Shown: piece after piece, positions 10,601 through 17,523 of the stretch
Numbering within the stretch: the stretch's first letter is position 1
How the letters are laid out: each line of letters starts with the position of its first letter
Origin: Myxococcales bacterium
GTDB taxonomy: Bacteria; Myxococcota_A; Polyangia; Palsa-1104; JAEUJZ01
DNA: 64,000 nt
NCBI GenBank assembly: GCA_016794505.1
Contig: JAEUJZ010000036.1
Coordinates: 122,659 to 186,658 of the forward strand
Direction: 5' to 3'
Notes under the pieces: generated by a model
What the model was told of the DNA's origin: nothing
The model's database searches: none
The model's input: the letters and a program-made list of their open reading frames with translations, nothing else
Program-made: the position numbers and the translations under genes

Positions 10601-11375
10601 CATCGAAGAGGCTCCGGTGTCCTGCGCCGGCCTGTGCGACATGGGCGAAGCCTGCGTGTACAGCGATCCCATGAAAAAAGATCGCCTGGCCACGCAGTGC
10701 AAAAAGACCGAGTCCGGCTGCATGCCCGGCTGCAAGAACACGCAGGGCTGCTTTGCCGGCAAGTGCGTCGACGCGCTCGGCACGCCCCCCGCGAGCAAGC
10801 CGGAAGGCACGGGTCTTTATGCCCGGCTGATCCGTTCGAGCAGCGGCCCGGTGCTGCTGTTCCACAACGCCAACACAGGCGCCGTCAAGCTCGCCGCCGC
10901 ACCCGATTGGAAAGTGGCGACCGTCGATGGCGGCGATGGCAAGGTGCGAGTCGGTGACTACATCGGTGCAGCAGCAGCGGCCGATGGCACGCTGCACATC
11001 GCGTACGGCAACAAGGACGGCCAGCTTTTGTACCGCGCCTGGAAGGACGGCATGGGCGGCAAGGTCGAAGTGATCGACAGCGGGGTGCGCGACGTCGGCG
11101 GCGTGCAAGATGTTCACTATGTCGGGGCCGGCGTGCAGCTATTTCTCGACGGAGATCAGCCCGTGGTGATCTATCAAGATCAGACCGCGAATGCGCTGGA
11201 TGCGGCGCGCCGCGGCATGTCGGGCTGGACGCGCCAGAGTCTGAGCATGACGCCGGGCAAGAGCCGCGGCTTCTATCCACAGGCCGTCAGCAACAATGGC
11301 CGCTTCCTGATCCTCGACGTCGTCTACGACCGCATGGCCGACGCGCTGTCGGGCATCGCTTTCTCGCCGCTATAA
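7656..11375 (+). CDS. Giant lipoprotein with internal MYXO-CTERM-like anchor and a second propeller domain
   Basis: The start is placed at 7656 because GGAGG sits just upstream and the sequence then reads as a lipoprotein signal (MMLFAAC, followed by a Gly-rich stretch). The 1239-aa protein has three parts. Residues about 30-715 form an extracellular domain of unknown fold with Cys clusters (EICCGQTC, CQKCMNKDDC) and an Ig-like end. Residues about 720-750 look like a MYXO-CTERM sorting tag: GGCSMG, a hydrophobic helix, then ARRGR. Instead of ending, the frame continues with another hydrophobic stretch to a lipobox-like Cys at residue 780 (GGNVACQG) and a beta-propeller-like region with further Cys-rich inserts. 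The frame shows no break. It could be a true fusion or two ancestral genes merged. Function is unknown. Confidence 0.85.
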   Translation: MRAWFRLGSILGVSMMLFAACSGGGGGCGSGGLGKIKGGFPVDKRAEGAVQLRLTKGLFDFIEANAKGIIDALLPPTGIPVPSSCGGDTEICCGQTCKVLFGFSQLKIDPAPPSTLRVTIRTKLKAEPDFKVKIPVVGKCDLRFDTTRKGRPDIGLVLPVLARTNGETKLANIDFDTGGLDIQDLDNDDIEIRGGFLCDTADFFKGLFMGRIRDLLKDQLAKPLAGVFCQKCMNKDDCSSLADQGCMSNKCMRKGTCMQQLGVEGRIDLSASLPGGSGGMDIYAVAGGYAEVEAAPTSGLSMGMLGGAAATSRSVCAPMRPAPTRPPGSQAKAPSFAGNTAPNGKAYHVGAGLSTLELDLLGHGFYESGGLCLAIGTEQVELLSTATLGVLIPSLADLTRGVPSALKIAVRPQYAPTFVMGKGTFKTEMGKRVIDDPLLHLKVKDLALDFYVYIDERPVRFMRQTLDLDVPLALDVDGKGKIIPMLGDLTTGFSNVRVSDSALLKETPAQLAGLLPGLLPLVLGAVGPTLGEFELPDLMGMKLEPVQITSAPDKAGKLEYLGLFLGIKPAMMPIVPDLMSVEPGATQPVAATSPSETFADLVELSVPSLSALRQGANVRATLKLDAKNAQPGRHEWQVRIDGGLWQTFDSQPYVTLDDAVLRLPGTHTIDVRARLEGVYDSLDATPARVTLSVAPAAGGSGDAAAPSKASESGSVDVPRGGCSMGAAGLSRSGQLGLGGLLVGLIALWGLARRGRPSRFTLFGLAAASGAVLGAGGNVACQGNKIGDNGMGGDGPKGYYSNIDEVGRYQSAVARDGKIYIAAYNSNYGDLAYAEVGFDEAQTAKVEWYPADGLPSGEPNNKSKDGFRGGYDDPGDDVGRFAALALTSKGTPIVAYQDVTNSTVKLAARPDKGKPWQTSTISTMTDGKAGFFNSLVLDDADVPTVAYMIAAQRKDEGKFVSQLVVAKAGSADPTGSEGWQKSIIEEAPVSCAGLCDMGEACVYSDPMKKDRLATQCKKTESGCMPGCKNTQGCFAGKCVDALGTPPASKPEGTGLYARLIRSSSGPVLLFHNANTGAVKLAAAPDWKVATVDGGDGKVRVGDYIGAAAAADGTLHIAYGNKDGQLLYRAWKDGMGGKVEVIDSGVRDVGGVQDVHYVGAGVQLFLDGDQPVVIYQDQTANALDAARRGMSGWTRQSLSMTPGKSRGFYPQAVSNNGRFLILDVVYDRMADALSGIAFSPL

Positions 11376-11384
11376 GCCCGCCGT

Positions 11385-11418
11385 TTCGCCGCTCTGTCTC
11401 TTCGCTGCGAACGGCGAA
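11385..11418 (+). terminator. Weak hairpin after the giant lipoprotein gene
   Basis: TTCGCCG and CGGCGAA form a perfect 7-bp inverted repeat 10 bases after the stop codon, with a 20-base loop and only a short T-containing stretch (CCTTTCTTCC) downstream. The long loop makes it a weak intrinsic terminator candidate. Confidence 0.25.
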
Positions 11419-11518
11419 GTGTGCCTTTCTTCCGTGGGCCCGCTCGACGCATAAAGCCAACCCCTGCGTGATATGCTGACTTGCCCGCGCTTCGTTCCGC
11501 GGACAGGAGAGCAGATCG

Positions 11519-12268
11519 ATGGCGACGTTCGTACTGGTACACGGCGCGTTTGTGGGGGGCTTTTATTGGCGGGATGTCCGGCAGCGCTTGCAGAGCGCCG
11601 GCCATATCGTCTACACGCCAACGCTTACCGGCGCAGGAGAGCGGTCCCATCTGCTGTCGCCGAGTGTCAGCCTCAAGACGCACGTCACAGACATTGTTCA
11701 GGTGCTTCACTACGAAGATCTGTCGCAGGTCATCTTGGTCGGACACAGCTATGGCGGCATGGTGATTACCGGCGTTGCCGAACAAGTCCCCGAGCGCATC
11801 GCTCAGCTAGTCTATCTGGATGCGGCGGCTCCGACCGACGGACAGACGGCGACCGGGGGCTTCGCGCAGGGAACGGGCGATGTGTTGCAGGCGATGTCGG
11901 CACAGACCGACTGGCAGCTCCCCCCCATCCCGCTTGCCGTGTACGGCGTCACCGATCCCAAGACCGTGACCTGGGCCGATCCGCGCCGGACCCCACACCC
12001 GCTGGCGACGCTAAGCCAGGCCGTCGTGGTCCAAAATCCCCTCGCGGCGCGCATCCCGCATGTCTACATCCGCTGTACGCAACGACAAGGTCTGGTCGCG
12101 GCCTTCGGCGCCGACCCACTGGCCCCGTTTGTCGATCGGGTGCGTGCCGAAGGCTGGCCAATCATCGAGATCGAAAGCGCTCACGACGCCATGGTCATCG
12201 TGCCCGACACCGTGGCAAGCCGCTTGGCAGAGCTCGCCGCGTCGATCTCGAACCCGTCGGCACGTTGA
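11519..12268 (+). CDS. Alpha/beta hydrolase, methyl-ester esterase-like
   Basis: A 249-aa alpha/beta hydrolase preceded by an AGGAGA ribosome site. The oxyanion motif VLVHGAF is at residues 5-11, and the nucleophile elbow GHSYGG is at about residue 80. The terminal ESAHDAMV contains the catalytic His, as in the plant hydroxynitrile lyase/salicylate esterase (MES) group that also occurs in bacteria. No signal peptide, so cytoplasmic. Substrate cannot be told from sequence; small methyl or carboxyl esters are typical for the group. The next gene starts 41 bases downstream in the same direction, so joint transcription with the PAS-STAS regulator is possible. Confidence 0.88.
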   Translation: MATFVLVHGAFVGGFYWRDVRQRLQSAGHIVYTPTLTGAGERSHLLSPSVSLKTHVTDIVQVLHYEDLSQVILVGHSYGGMVITGVAEQVPERIAQLVYLDAAAPTDGQTATGGFAQGTGDVLQAMSAQTDWQLPPIPLAVYGVTDPKTVTWADPRRTPHPLATLSQAVVVQNPLAARIPHVYIRCTQRQGLVAAFGADPLAPFVDRVRAEGWPIIEIESAHDAMVIVPDTVASRLAELAASISNPSAR

Positions 12269-12309
12269 CCCACCTCTGGGACGCCGTGGTGTGATGAGTT
12301 GCGCCGCCT

Positions 12310-13242
12310 ATGGCTGATCTGCCGACAGCGATACCGGCCGATGCGCAGGCACTCAAGCCTTCATCGGATCCCCAACCCCTTGCCGCCCTGCAGGCAGAGG
12401 TCGCCGAGCTGCGTTGCCAGCTTCAAGCGCAGCACGATCTGCAGAAATCGCTGAACGACAGCGAGCAGCGCTTCCGAGCTCTGATCTCAAGCCTGCAAGT
12501 CGGTGTCGTCGTACAGGGCAACAAGGCAGAGATCCTGCTCTGCAACGCGGTCTCGCTGGAGCTCTTGGGGCTCTCAGAGGCTGAGTATCTCGGCCGCAGC
12601 TCGTTTGATCCGCGCTGGCAGATCCAGGATGAACATGGCGCTCCCTTCGCAGCAGAGCGAAGGCCCGTGGCCCGCGTTCTTTCAACAGGGCGAGAAGTGC
12701 GCGATGTTGTCATGTCCGTCTATCGCCCACGTAGCAGCGACTGGGTCTGGCTATTGGTCAACGCAGTGCCGCAACTGGATGCACAAGGCGGTGTGAAGCA
12801 AGTCGTCTCGACCTTTACAGACATCACCGCGCTGCGACACGCGGAAGAACGGACGCGGCAGCTTGCCGACGATTTGTTGTCGATGTCGACCCCTTGTATC
12901 CCCATTGCCGACGGCGTCGTCATCCTGCCACTCATCGGCCGCTTTGATCAGGTCCGCGGCCAGCACGCGCTGGCGACGCTGCTGCACTATGTGACGCAGC
13001 ACCGCGTGCGGGCGGTGCTGCTGGACTTGACGGGCCTGCTCACCGCAGACACCTGGGTCACTCAAATGATCGGCCAAATCGTATCGGCCGTAGGTCTGCT
13101 GGGCGCGATGCTGTTTCTAAGCGGCATCCGCGGCAAGCTCGCCAAAGAGCTCGTGCAGACTGGACAGTCGTTGAGCAGCGTCCCAACGTTTGCCACCCTG
13201 CAGCAAGGGGTTCACGCGCTTCTCGCGGGCCCCCCTCGCTGA
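12310..13242 (+). CDS. PAS-STAS regulator (RsbR-like)
   Basis: The 310-aa soluble protein has an N-terminal coiled-coil-like stretch (LAALQAEVAELRCQLQAQHD), a PAS domain (about residues 50-175, ending in the typical VSTFTDITALRHAEERTRQ helix), and a C-terminal STAS domain. The STAS part has the RsbR/RsbS pattern TPCIPIADGVVILPLIG and the substrate loop LDLTGLLTADTWVTQM, where Thr residues are phosphorylated by RsbT-type kinases in stressosomes. No RsbS, RsbT or RsbX gene is adjacent. It is therefore an orphan sensor of the stressosome type; the signal sensed by the PAS domain is not evident. Confidence 0.88.
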   Translation: MADLPTAIPADAQALKPSSDPQPLAALQAEVAELRCQLQAQHDLQKSLNDSEQRFRALISSLQVGVVVQGNKAEILLCNAVSLELLGLSEAEYLGRSSFDPRWQIQDEHGAPFAAERRPVARVLSTGREVRDVVMSVYRPRSSDWVWLLVNAVPQLDAQGGVKQVVSTFTDITALRHAEERTRQLADDLLSMSTPCIPIADGVVILPLIGRFDQVRGQHALATLLHYVTQHRVRAVLLDLTGLLTADTWVTQMIGQIVSAVGLLGAMLFLSGIRGKLAKELVQTGQSLSSVPTFATLQQGVHALLAGPPR

Positions 13243-13270
13243 CCACGAATCACCGTCGGACTCGGTCAGC
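13238..13270 (+). terminator. Inverted repeat at end of PAS-STAS gene
   Basis: GCTGACC, overlapping the stop codon, pairs with GGTCAGC 19 bases later. No T-run follows, so a role as transcript end is uncertain. The rest of the 244-bp gap to the next gene shows no further structure that I recognise. Confidence 0.2.
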
Positions 13271-13486
13271 TCGCTTCTGTAAGACGCCAAGTACTTTGGC
13301 TCGCCCCGGCGTGCGCACAGGCAGAAGTCGAAGACTTTGTTGATCTTCCGCTTCCTCTCGTACTAGGTTCCCTCCACTCGTCTGTCCCCGCTGTCCCGCG
13401 AATTTCTTTTCCCGCTGCCGCCGCGAGTCGACTGGCCCGCATGACGTCGACGACCGACGGTATCTGCGCTGTAAGAGGAGGCTGTC

Positions 13487-15253
13487 ATGTTGCTGTCGCG
13501 TCGGTCCGCCCCAAGCCTACGGTTCCTCTTTTTCACCTCGCTGGCCTTAGGTGGCCTGTCGCTTCTTTCTACCTGCGGTTATGGCCGCAACGACGAAGAG
13601 CTGGAGTCCGAAGAAGGTGGAGACAACACCGCTGCTCAGCTCGTGTCGCTGACGATTAAGCCGAACAACGACATCCTGCTGGTCGACCTGAACACCGAAG
13701 CCAGCAAGATGTTCACCGTGCGCGGCCTGTTTTCCGACGGGTCGAGTGCCGACTTCACGCGCAAGGTCAAGTGGTCGCTCGACAACACCTCGCTGGGAAA
13801 GTTCCAGGGCTCGACGTTTAAGAGCGCGGTGCTATCGCAGAACAGAGTCGACTTCACGCGCATCTTCGCCAAGATCAAGACGCCCGAGCGCGAGCTAGCC
13901 AGCGTCGCCAACCTGACCGTGGTGTGGCTGCGCACGACCGGCAACTCGCAGGACTTCTTCTTCAACCTGCCGTACATGATCGAGCCGCAGAAGAAGCCGC
14001 TGACCTTCACCACCGAAGTGCAGTCGCTCGACGTGTTTTTCGCCGTCGACACCACCGGCAGCATGGGCGGCGAGATCAACCAGCTTGCGCGCAGCTTGCA
14101 GTCGACGATCATCCCCGGCGTCAAAGCCGCGGCTGCCAAGGATGCCTGGTTCGGCGTCGGTGCCGTCGACGACTGGCCGACGGGTTCATATGGCAGCCCT
14201 GGCTGCGGTGGCGGTCCTGACGATCAGCCATTGATCCTGTTGCAGCCGATGACCGACGACGTGATGAAGGCGCAGAACGGCGTGCAGCAGCTCCTGCGCG
14301 GATCCAGCCCGCGCGGCTGCGGTGCCGATACGCCGGAAGGCCAGATGGAAGCGCTGTACGCCATCGCGACGGGGGATGCGCTGATGGGCATGGGCGCCAA
14401 CGTCCCCGCCAACAAAAAAGGCATCGGTGGTGTGGAGTTCCGCGACGGCGCGCTGCCGGTCGTGGTGTCGATCAGCGATGCGTCGTTCCACAGCAAGGGC
14501 GACGCCACGCCGCTTACCTGCTTCGGTTCCAGCGTGGCTTGGGGCAGCGATGTCTCGTCCTTGGCCCACAGCCGCAAGCAGACCGAAGATGCGCTAAACA
14601 AGATCTGCGCCAAGTCCGTCGGTGTCTCGGCGATCACGGGCAGCGAAGAAGGCTGCATCGCCACCAAAGATCTGACGATGTTCGCCAAGGCCACGGGTGC
14701 GGTTGTTCCCCCAGAGGCCTGGGATGTCGGCATGCGGCCCTCGAACTGCGCCATGGGCCAGTGCTGCACCGGCCAGCGCGGCGCGGGCGAGCCGCCCGAT
14801 TCCGATGGTCTGTGCCCGCTGGTCTTTAAGATTCCAGCGGACGGAACTGGCGTCGGCGATCAGGTCACAACCGGCATCTCGCAGCTCGCCCGCTTCGCCA
14901 GCTTTGACGTGGTCACCGACGTACAGGGGCAGACGATGGGTGAAAAAGGCGAGACGCTGCCGCCCGGCAAGACGACTGCTGACTTCATCGCCAGCATCAT
15001 CCCGCTGGACGCGCTGCCACCGCCGCCGCCGCCCTTTATTCCGCCGCCGCTGATCACGGATCAGGGCTTCAAGAAGGTGACTCCCGGCAGCTTGGTTCGC
15101 TTCATGGTCGAAGCGAAAAACGAAATCGTGCGCGAGACCACGCGGCCCCAAGTGTTCCACGCCACCATCCGCGTGCGGGCCGGCGGCTGCGCCAACCTGG
15201 ACTCGCGCGATGTCATCATCCTCATCCCGCCGGTCGCTCCGACCCCGGCCTAA
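13487..15253 (+). CDS. vWA-domain lipoprotein, family member 1
   Basis: A 588-aa protein with strong ribosome site (GAGGAGG), signal sequence and lipobox-like Cys30 (LLSTC). A beta-rich region (residues about 45-150, with NNDILLVDLNTEASKMF) resembles a bacterial Ig-like domain. The vWA domain starts at about residue 180 with an intact MIDAS motif (D188-TTGSMG). The C-terminal part has conserved Cys (MGQCCTGQRG), a Pro-rich run (PPPPPP) and ends in DVIILIPP. It is clearly paralogous to the minus-strand gene at 37481-39262 along its whole length. It opens a likely operon: the next gene starts 5 bases after its stop. A surface adhesion or metal-dependent binding role is inferred from the vWA fold only. 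Confidence 0.9.
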   Translation: MLLSRRSAPSLRFLFFTSLALGGLSLLSTCGYGRNDEELESEEGGDNTAAQLVSLTIKPNNDILLVDLNTEASKMFTVRGLFSDGSSADFTRKVKWSLDNTSLGKFQGSTFKSAVLSQNRVDFTRIFAKIKTPERELASVANLTVVWLRTTGNSQDFFFNLPYMIEPQKKPLTFTTEVQSLDVFFAVDTTGSMGGEINQLARSLQSTIIPGVKAAAAKDAWFGVGAVDDWPTGSYGSPGCGGGPDDQPLILLQPMTDDVMKAQNGVQQLLRGSSPRGCGADTPEGQMEALYAIATGDALMGMGANVPANKKGIGGVEFRDGALPVVVSISDASFHSKGDATPLTCFGSSVAWGSDVSSLAHSRKQTEDALNKICAKSVGVSAITGSEEGCIATKDLTMFAKATGAVVPPEAWDVGMRPSNCAMGQCCTGQRGAGEPPDSDGLCPLVFKIPADGTGVGDQVTTGISQLARFASFDVVTDVQGQTMGEKGETLPPGKTTADFIASIIPLDALPPPPPPFIPPPLITDQGFKKVTPGSLVRFMVEAKNEIVRETTRPQVFHATIRVRAGGCANLDSRDVIILIPPVAPTPA

Positions 15254-15258
15254 GAGCG

Positions 15259-17505
15259 TTGACGGTCGCAGAGGTCGACGTATCGGGAGTGTCTTCGTTG
15301 GCGCGCAGTGAGAAACCGCGGTGGGGGGCCGTGGTTGACAGTGGCTGGACTGTGGGGCTTATCGGCTGGCTCTGGGCCTGCTTGTGTGTCGCGGGCTCGA
15401 CGGTGTATGCAGCGCCGCTATCGCTGACCGAGCTGAAGAACAGCCAAGTCAGCCTGCGCGAAGCCCCCGGCCCGCAGCGCTTGAGCATCGCCCAGCGCAT
15501 CGCCGCTGCCGATTCCGAGAGCCTGCCGGTCCTCGAAGAGTACCTCGCCCTGCCACTGACCGGCGCCGTGCCGCAGCTGCGGCGCCTGATCCACGCGATC
15601 TGGGGTCAGTACCCCAACCCCGACTATCCCAAGGGTCCGGGCAAAGACCCGCCGATGTGGCTTTCCCGTCCCGAACCGCCCATTCCGCCGGGAACTCCCA
15701 AGAGCAAGCGCCCCAAGCCACACGATCCCGAGGCCGCCGACTGGCTGGTTGCGCTGGCTCAGCTGGAGCTGAGCGGCCCGGCTGCCGATCCCTATCTTGC
15801 CGATCTGCCGACGGCAGAGCTGCAAGCGGCGCGAGCCGAGCTCTTGCTGCGCGTGGCGGTCCTGCGGGCGCTGGGTCGCCTGGCTGCGGCCGAGCATGGC
15901 GATGCGTGTCGCGATGCCGTGCTGGCGATCTTTCAGCTCGCCTTTGTCGCCGACGGCCTGTTGCGCGATGAGTGCGGTCGCATGCTGCGCTCGATCGGCG
16001 GTGCAGCGGTACCGACGCTGGTTCGCATCTACAACGATCGCGCGCACTATGGCTTTCGCATGCGGCGCTATGCGGCGTATCAGCTGGATCGCATGGATCG
16101 CATGCTGCCGCGCAAAGCCGTCGCCGCTGCTGCCGACGATCGCGTCCGGGCCGAGATCTTACACACCTATGGCGAAGTGCTGGCCATCGACGCCATCGAG
16201 GCGGTTCTGGATCAGGTCGGTGCCTCGTCGCATCGCGTGCGGCGCGAAGCACGCTGGGCCTGGCTGCGCTACGTCGACGGACCGCCGCCGCCGCCCGCCC
16301 CCAAGCGCAAGCGCAAGCTGCCTGGTGGCAAGGAAGAGGCCGAGGAAAAAGAGGACTATTTGAACTACCGCGATATGGCGGTGCTTACGCTGGCCAAGGC
16401 CTACGAAGCGCTCTTTGGCCACGCGCCCGACGCCAAGCTGTCACCCCGCGCGCAGAGCGAGCAGCTTTTTGCCCATTCTGATCGCCAGCGCGAAGCCCAG
16501 TTCGCACACGGCTTTGCTGCAGCCCAGGCCGCGGTCGAGCGCGGTGACTTGAGTCGCGCCATCGACGAGTACAGCTTCATCCTGGCCAACGAACCCGACC
16601 ACGCCAAGCGAGCCGAGATGGCGCCTATTTTCGCCCGCCATGGCGAGGCGCTGATCCAGCAGGCCGAACGAACGGACACAGACCCGGCTGTTTTGGGACG
16701 TGGTGTCGGTCTGCTGCGGGTGGCTCTGCTCTTGGATCCGGCGCAGCCCAGCGCAGCCACGCTGCGGGCTCGTATTCACACGCTCGACGGCGTGCAAGCT
16801 CGACGAGCGGGAGCCGATGGCACGAGCGACTTCCAGCAAGCTGTGGCGAACGATCCGCAGCATAGCGAAGCCAAGGCTGGCCTGCGCCGAGCCAGCCTCA
16901 AGCAGCCGCGCTGGCACATGGTGGCCTGGGCCTTCCTGGGTACTGGCGTCGCCCTGTTGGTTCTTCTGCGGCTGCGTGGCCGACGACGCGTGTCCCCTGC
17001 CCTGGGTCTTGCGGCGCTGCTTCTTTCAAACCTGCTCGGCGCAGCCGGCTGCCTGGTGCCGCAGAGTTTGTTTGAAGAGAGCGGCACCGACGGTGGAACC
17101 CTGCTGATCGTCAAGGGTGCGCAGCCGCCGTTCGGAACCATCCACCCGACGCAGACCCTCGACGGATACAACTTTCAGATCGATGTCATCAGCTCCAGTC
17201 CCAATGTCGCCGGGCGTCTGTACGCCCAGCTCAGCGGTGACTGCTGCGATCTGAACATCGATGACGTGAACATCGCGCGCTTCCTGTATTCCGGCACGGC
17301 GACGCCGCTCGGCAACGAGAGCCTGCGGTACACCATCGATTTTCGACAGACCTTCCCGCCCTGCACCTTGGGTTTCGCGGGTAAGATGGGATATCTTATT
17401 CCGGTCCTGGCTACCGGCGGTTTCCGCGACGATCCCAAACCTTTTAGCCCCGAGGGAATCGGCGAGGTTGACCGCAGCCACTACTGGACTGTTATCTGCC
17501 CTTAA
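15259..17505 (+). CDS. Exported HEAT/TPR-like repeat protein with internal double-hydrophobic segment and C-terminal lipoprotein-like domain
   Basis: The frame opens with TTG only 5 bases after the preceding stop; in-frame GTG codons slightly downstream are alternatives. The first 50 residues include a hydrophobic export signal (VGLIGWLWACLCVAGSTVYA). Residues about 60-530 are alpha-helical repeats: HEAT-like in the first part, with a charged Pro/Lys insert (PPPPPAPKRKRK), then TPR-like (AVERGDLSRAIDEYSFIL). A hydrophobic helix (about 554-572) leads to an Arg-rich loop (RLRGRRR), a second hydrophobic stretch and a lipobox-like Cys598 (LLGAAGCLV), then a 150-aa exported-looking domain. This repeats the plan of the protein at 7656. 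The role is unknown; it may work with the vWA lipoprotein encoded just before it. Confidence 0.85.
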   Translation: MTVAEVDVSGVSSLARSEKPRWGAVVDSGWTVGLIGWLWACLCVAGSTVYAAPLSLTELKNSQVSLREAPGPQRLSIAQRIAAADSESLPVLEEYLALPLTGAVPQLRRLIHAIWGQYPNPDYPKGPGKDPPMWLSRPEPPIPPGTPKSKRPKPHDPEAADWLVALAQLELSGPAADPYLADLPTAELQAARAELLLRVAVLRALGRLAAAEHGDACRDAVLAIFQLAFVADGLLRDECGRMLRSIGGAAVPTLVRIYNDRAHYGFRMRRYAAYQLDRMDRMLPRKAVAAAADDRVRAEILHTYGEVLAIDAIEAVLDQVGASSHRVRREARWAWLRYVDGPPPPPAPKRKRKLPGGKEEAEEKEDYLNYRDMAVLTLAKAYEALFGHAPDAKLSPRAQSEQLFAHSDRQREAQFAHGFAAAQAAVERGDLSRAIDEYSFILANEPDHAKRAEMAPIFARHGEALIQQAERTDTDPAVLGRGVGLLRVALLLDPAQPSAATLRARIHTLDGVQARRAGADGTSDFQQAVANDPQHSEAKAGLRRASLKQPRWHMVAWAFLGTGVALLVLLRLRGRRRVSPALGLAALLLSNLLGAAGCLVPQSLFEESGTDGGTLLIVKGAQPPFGTIHPTQTLDGYNFQIDVISSSPNVAGRLYAQLSGDCCDLNIDDVNIARFLYSGTATPLGNESLRYTIDFRQTFPPCTLGFAGKMGYLIPVLATGGFRDDPKPFSPEGIGEVDRSHYWTVICP

Positions 17506-17523
17506 CGACTCGCGGTTAGACTG

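Noticed and set aside
9858..11117. Long minus-strand open frame of 419 codons
   Set aside because: Codon-aligned antisense shadow of the giant lipoprotein gene; no start signal or homology.
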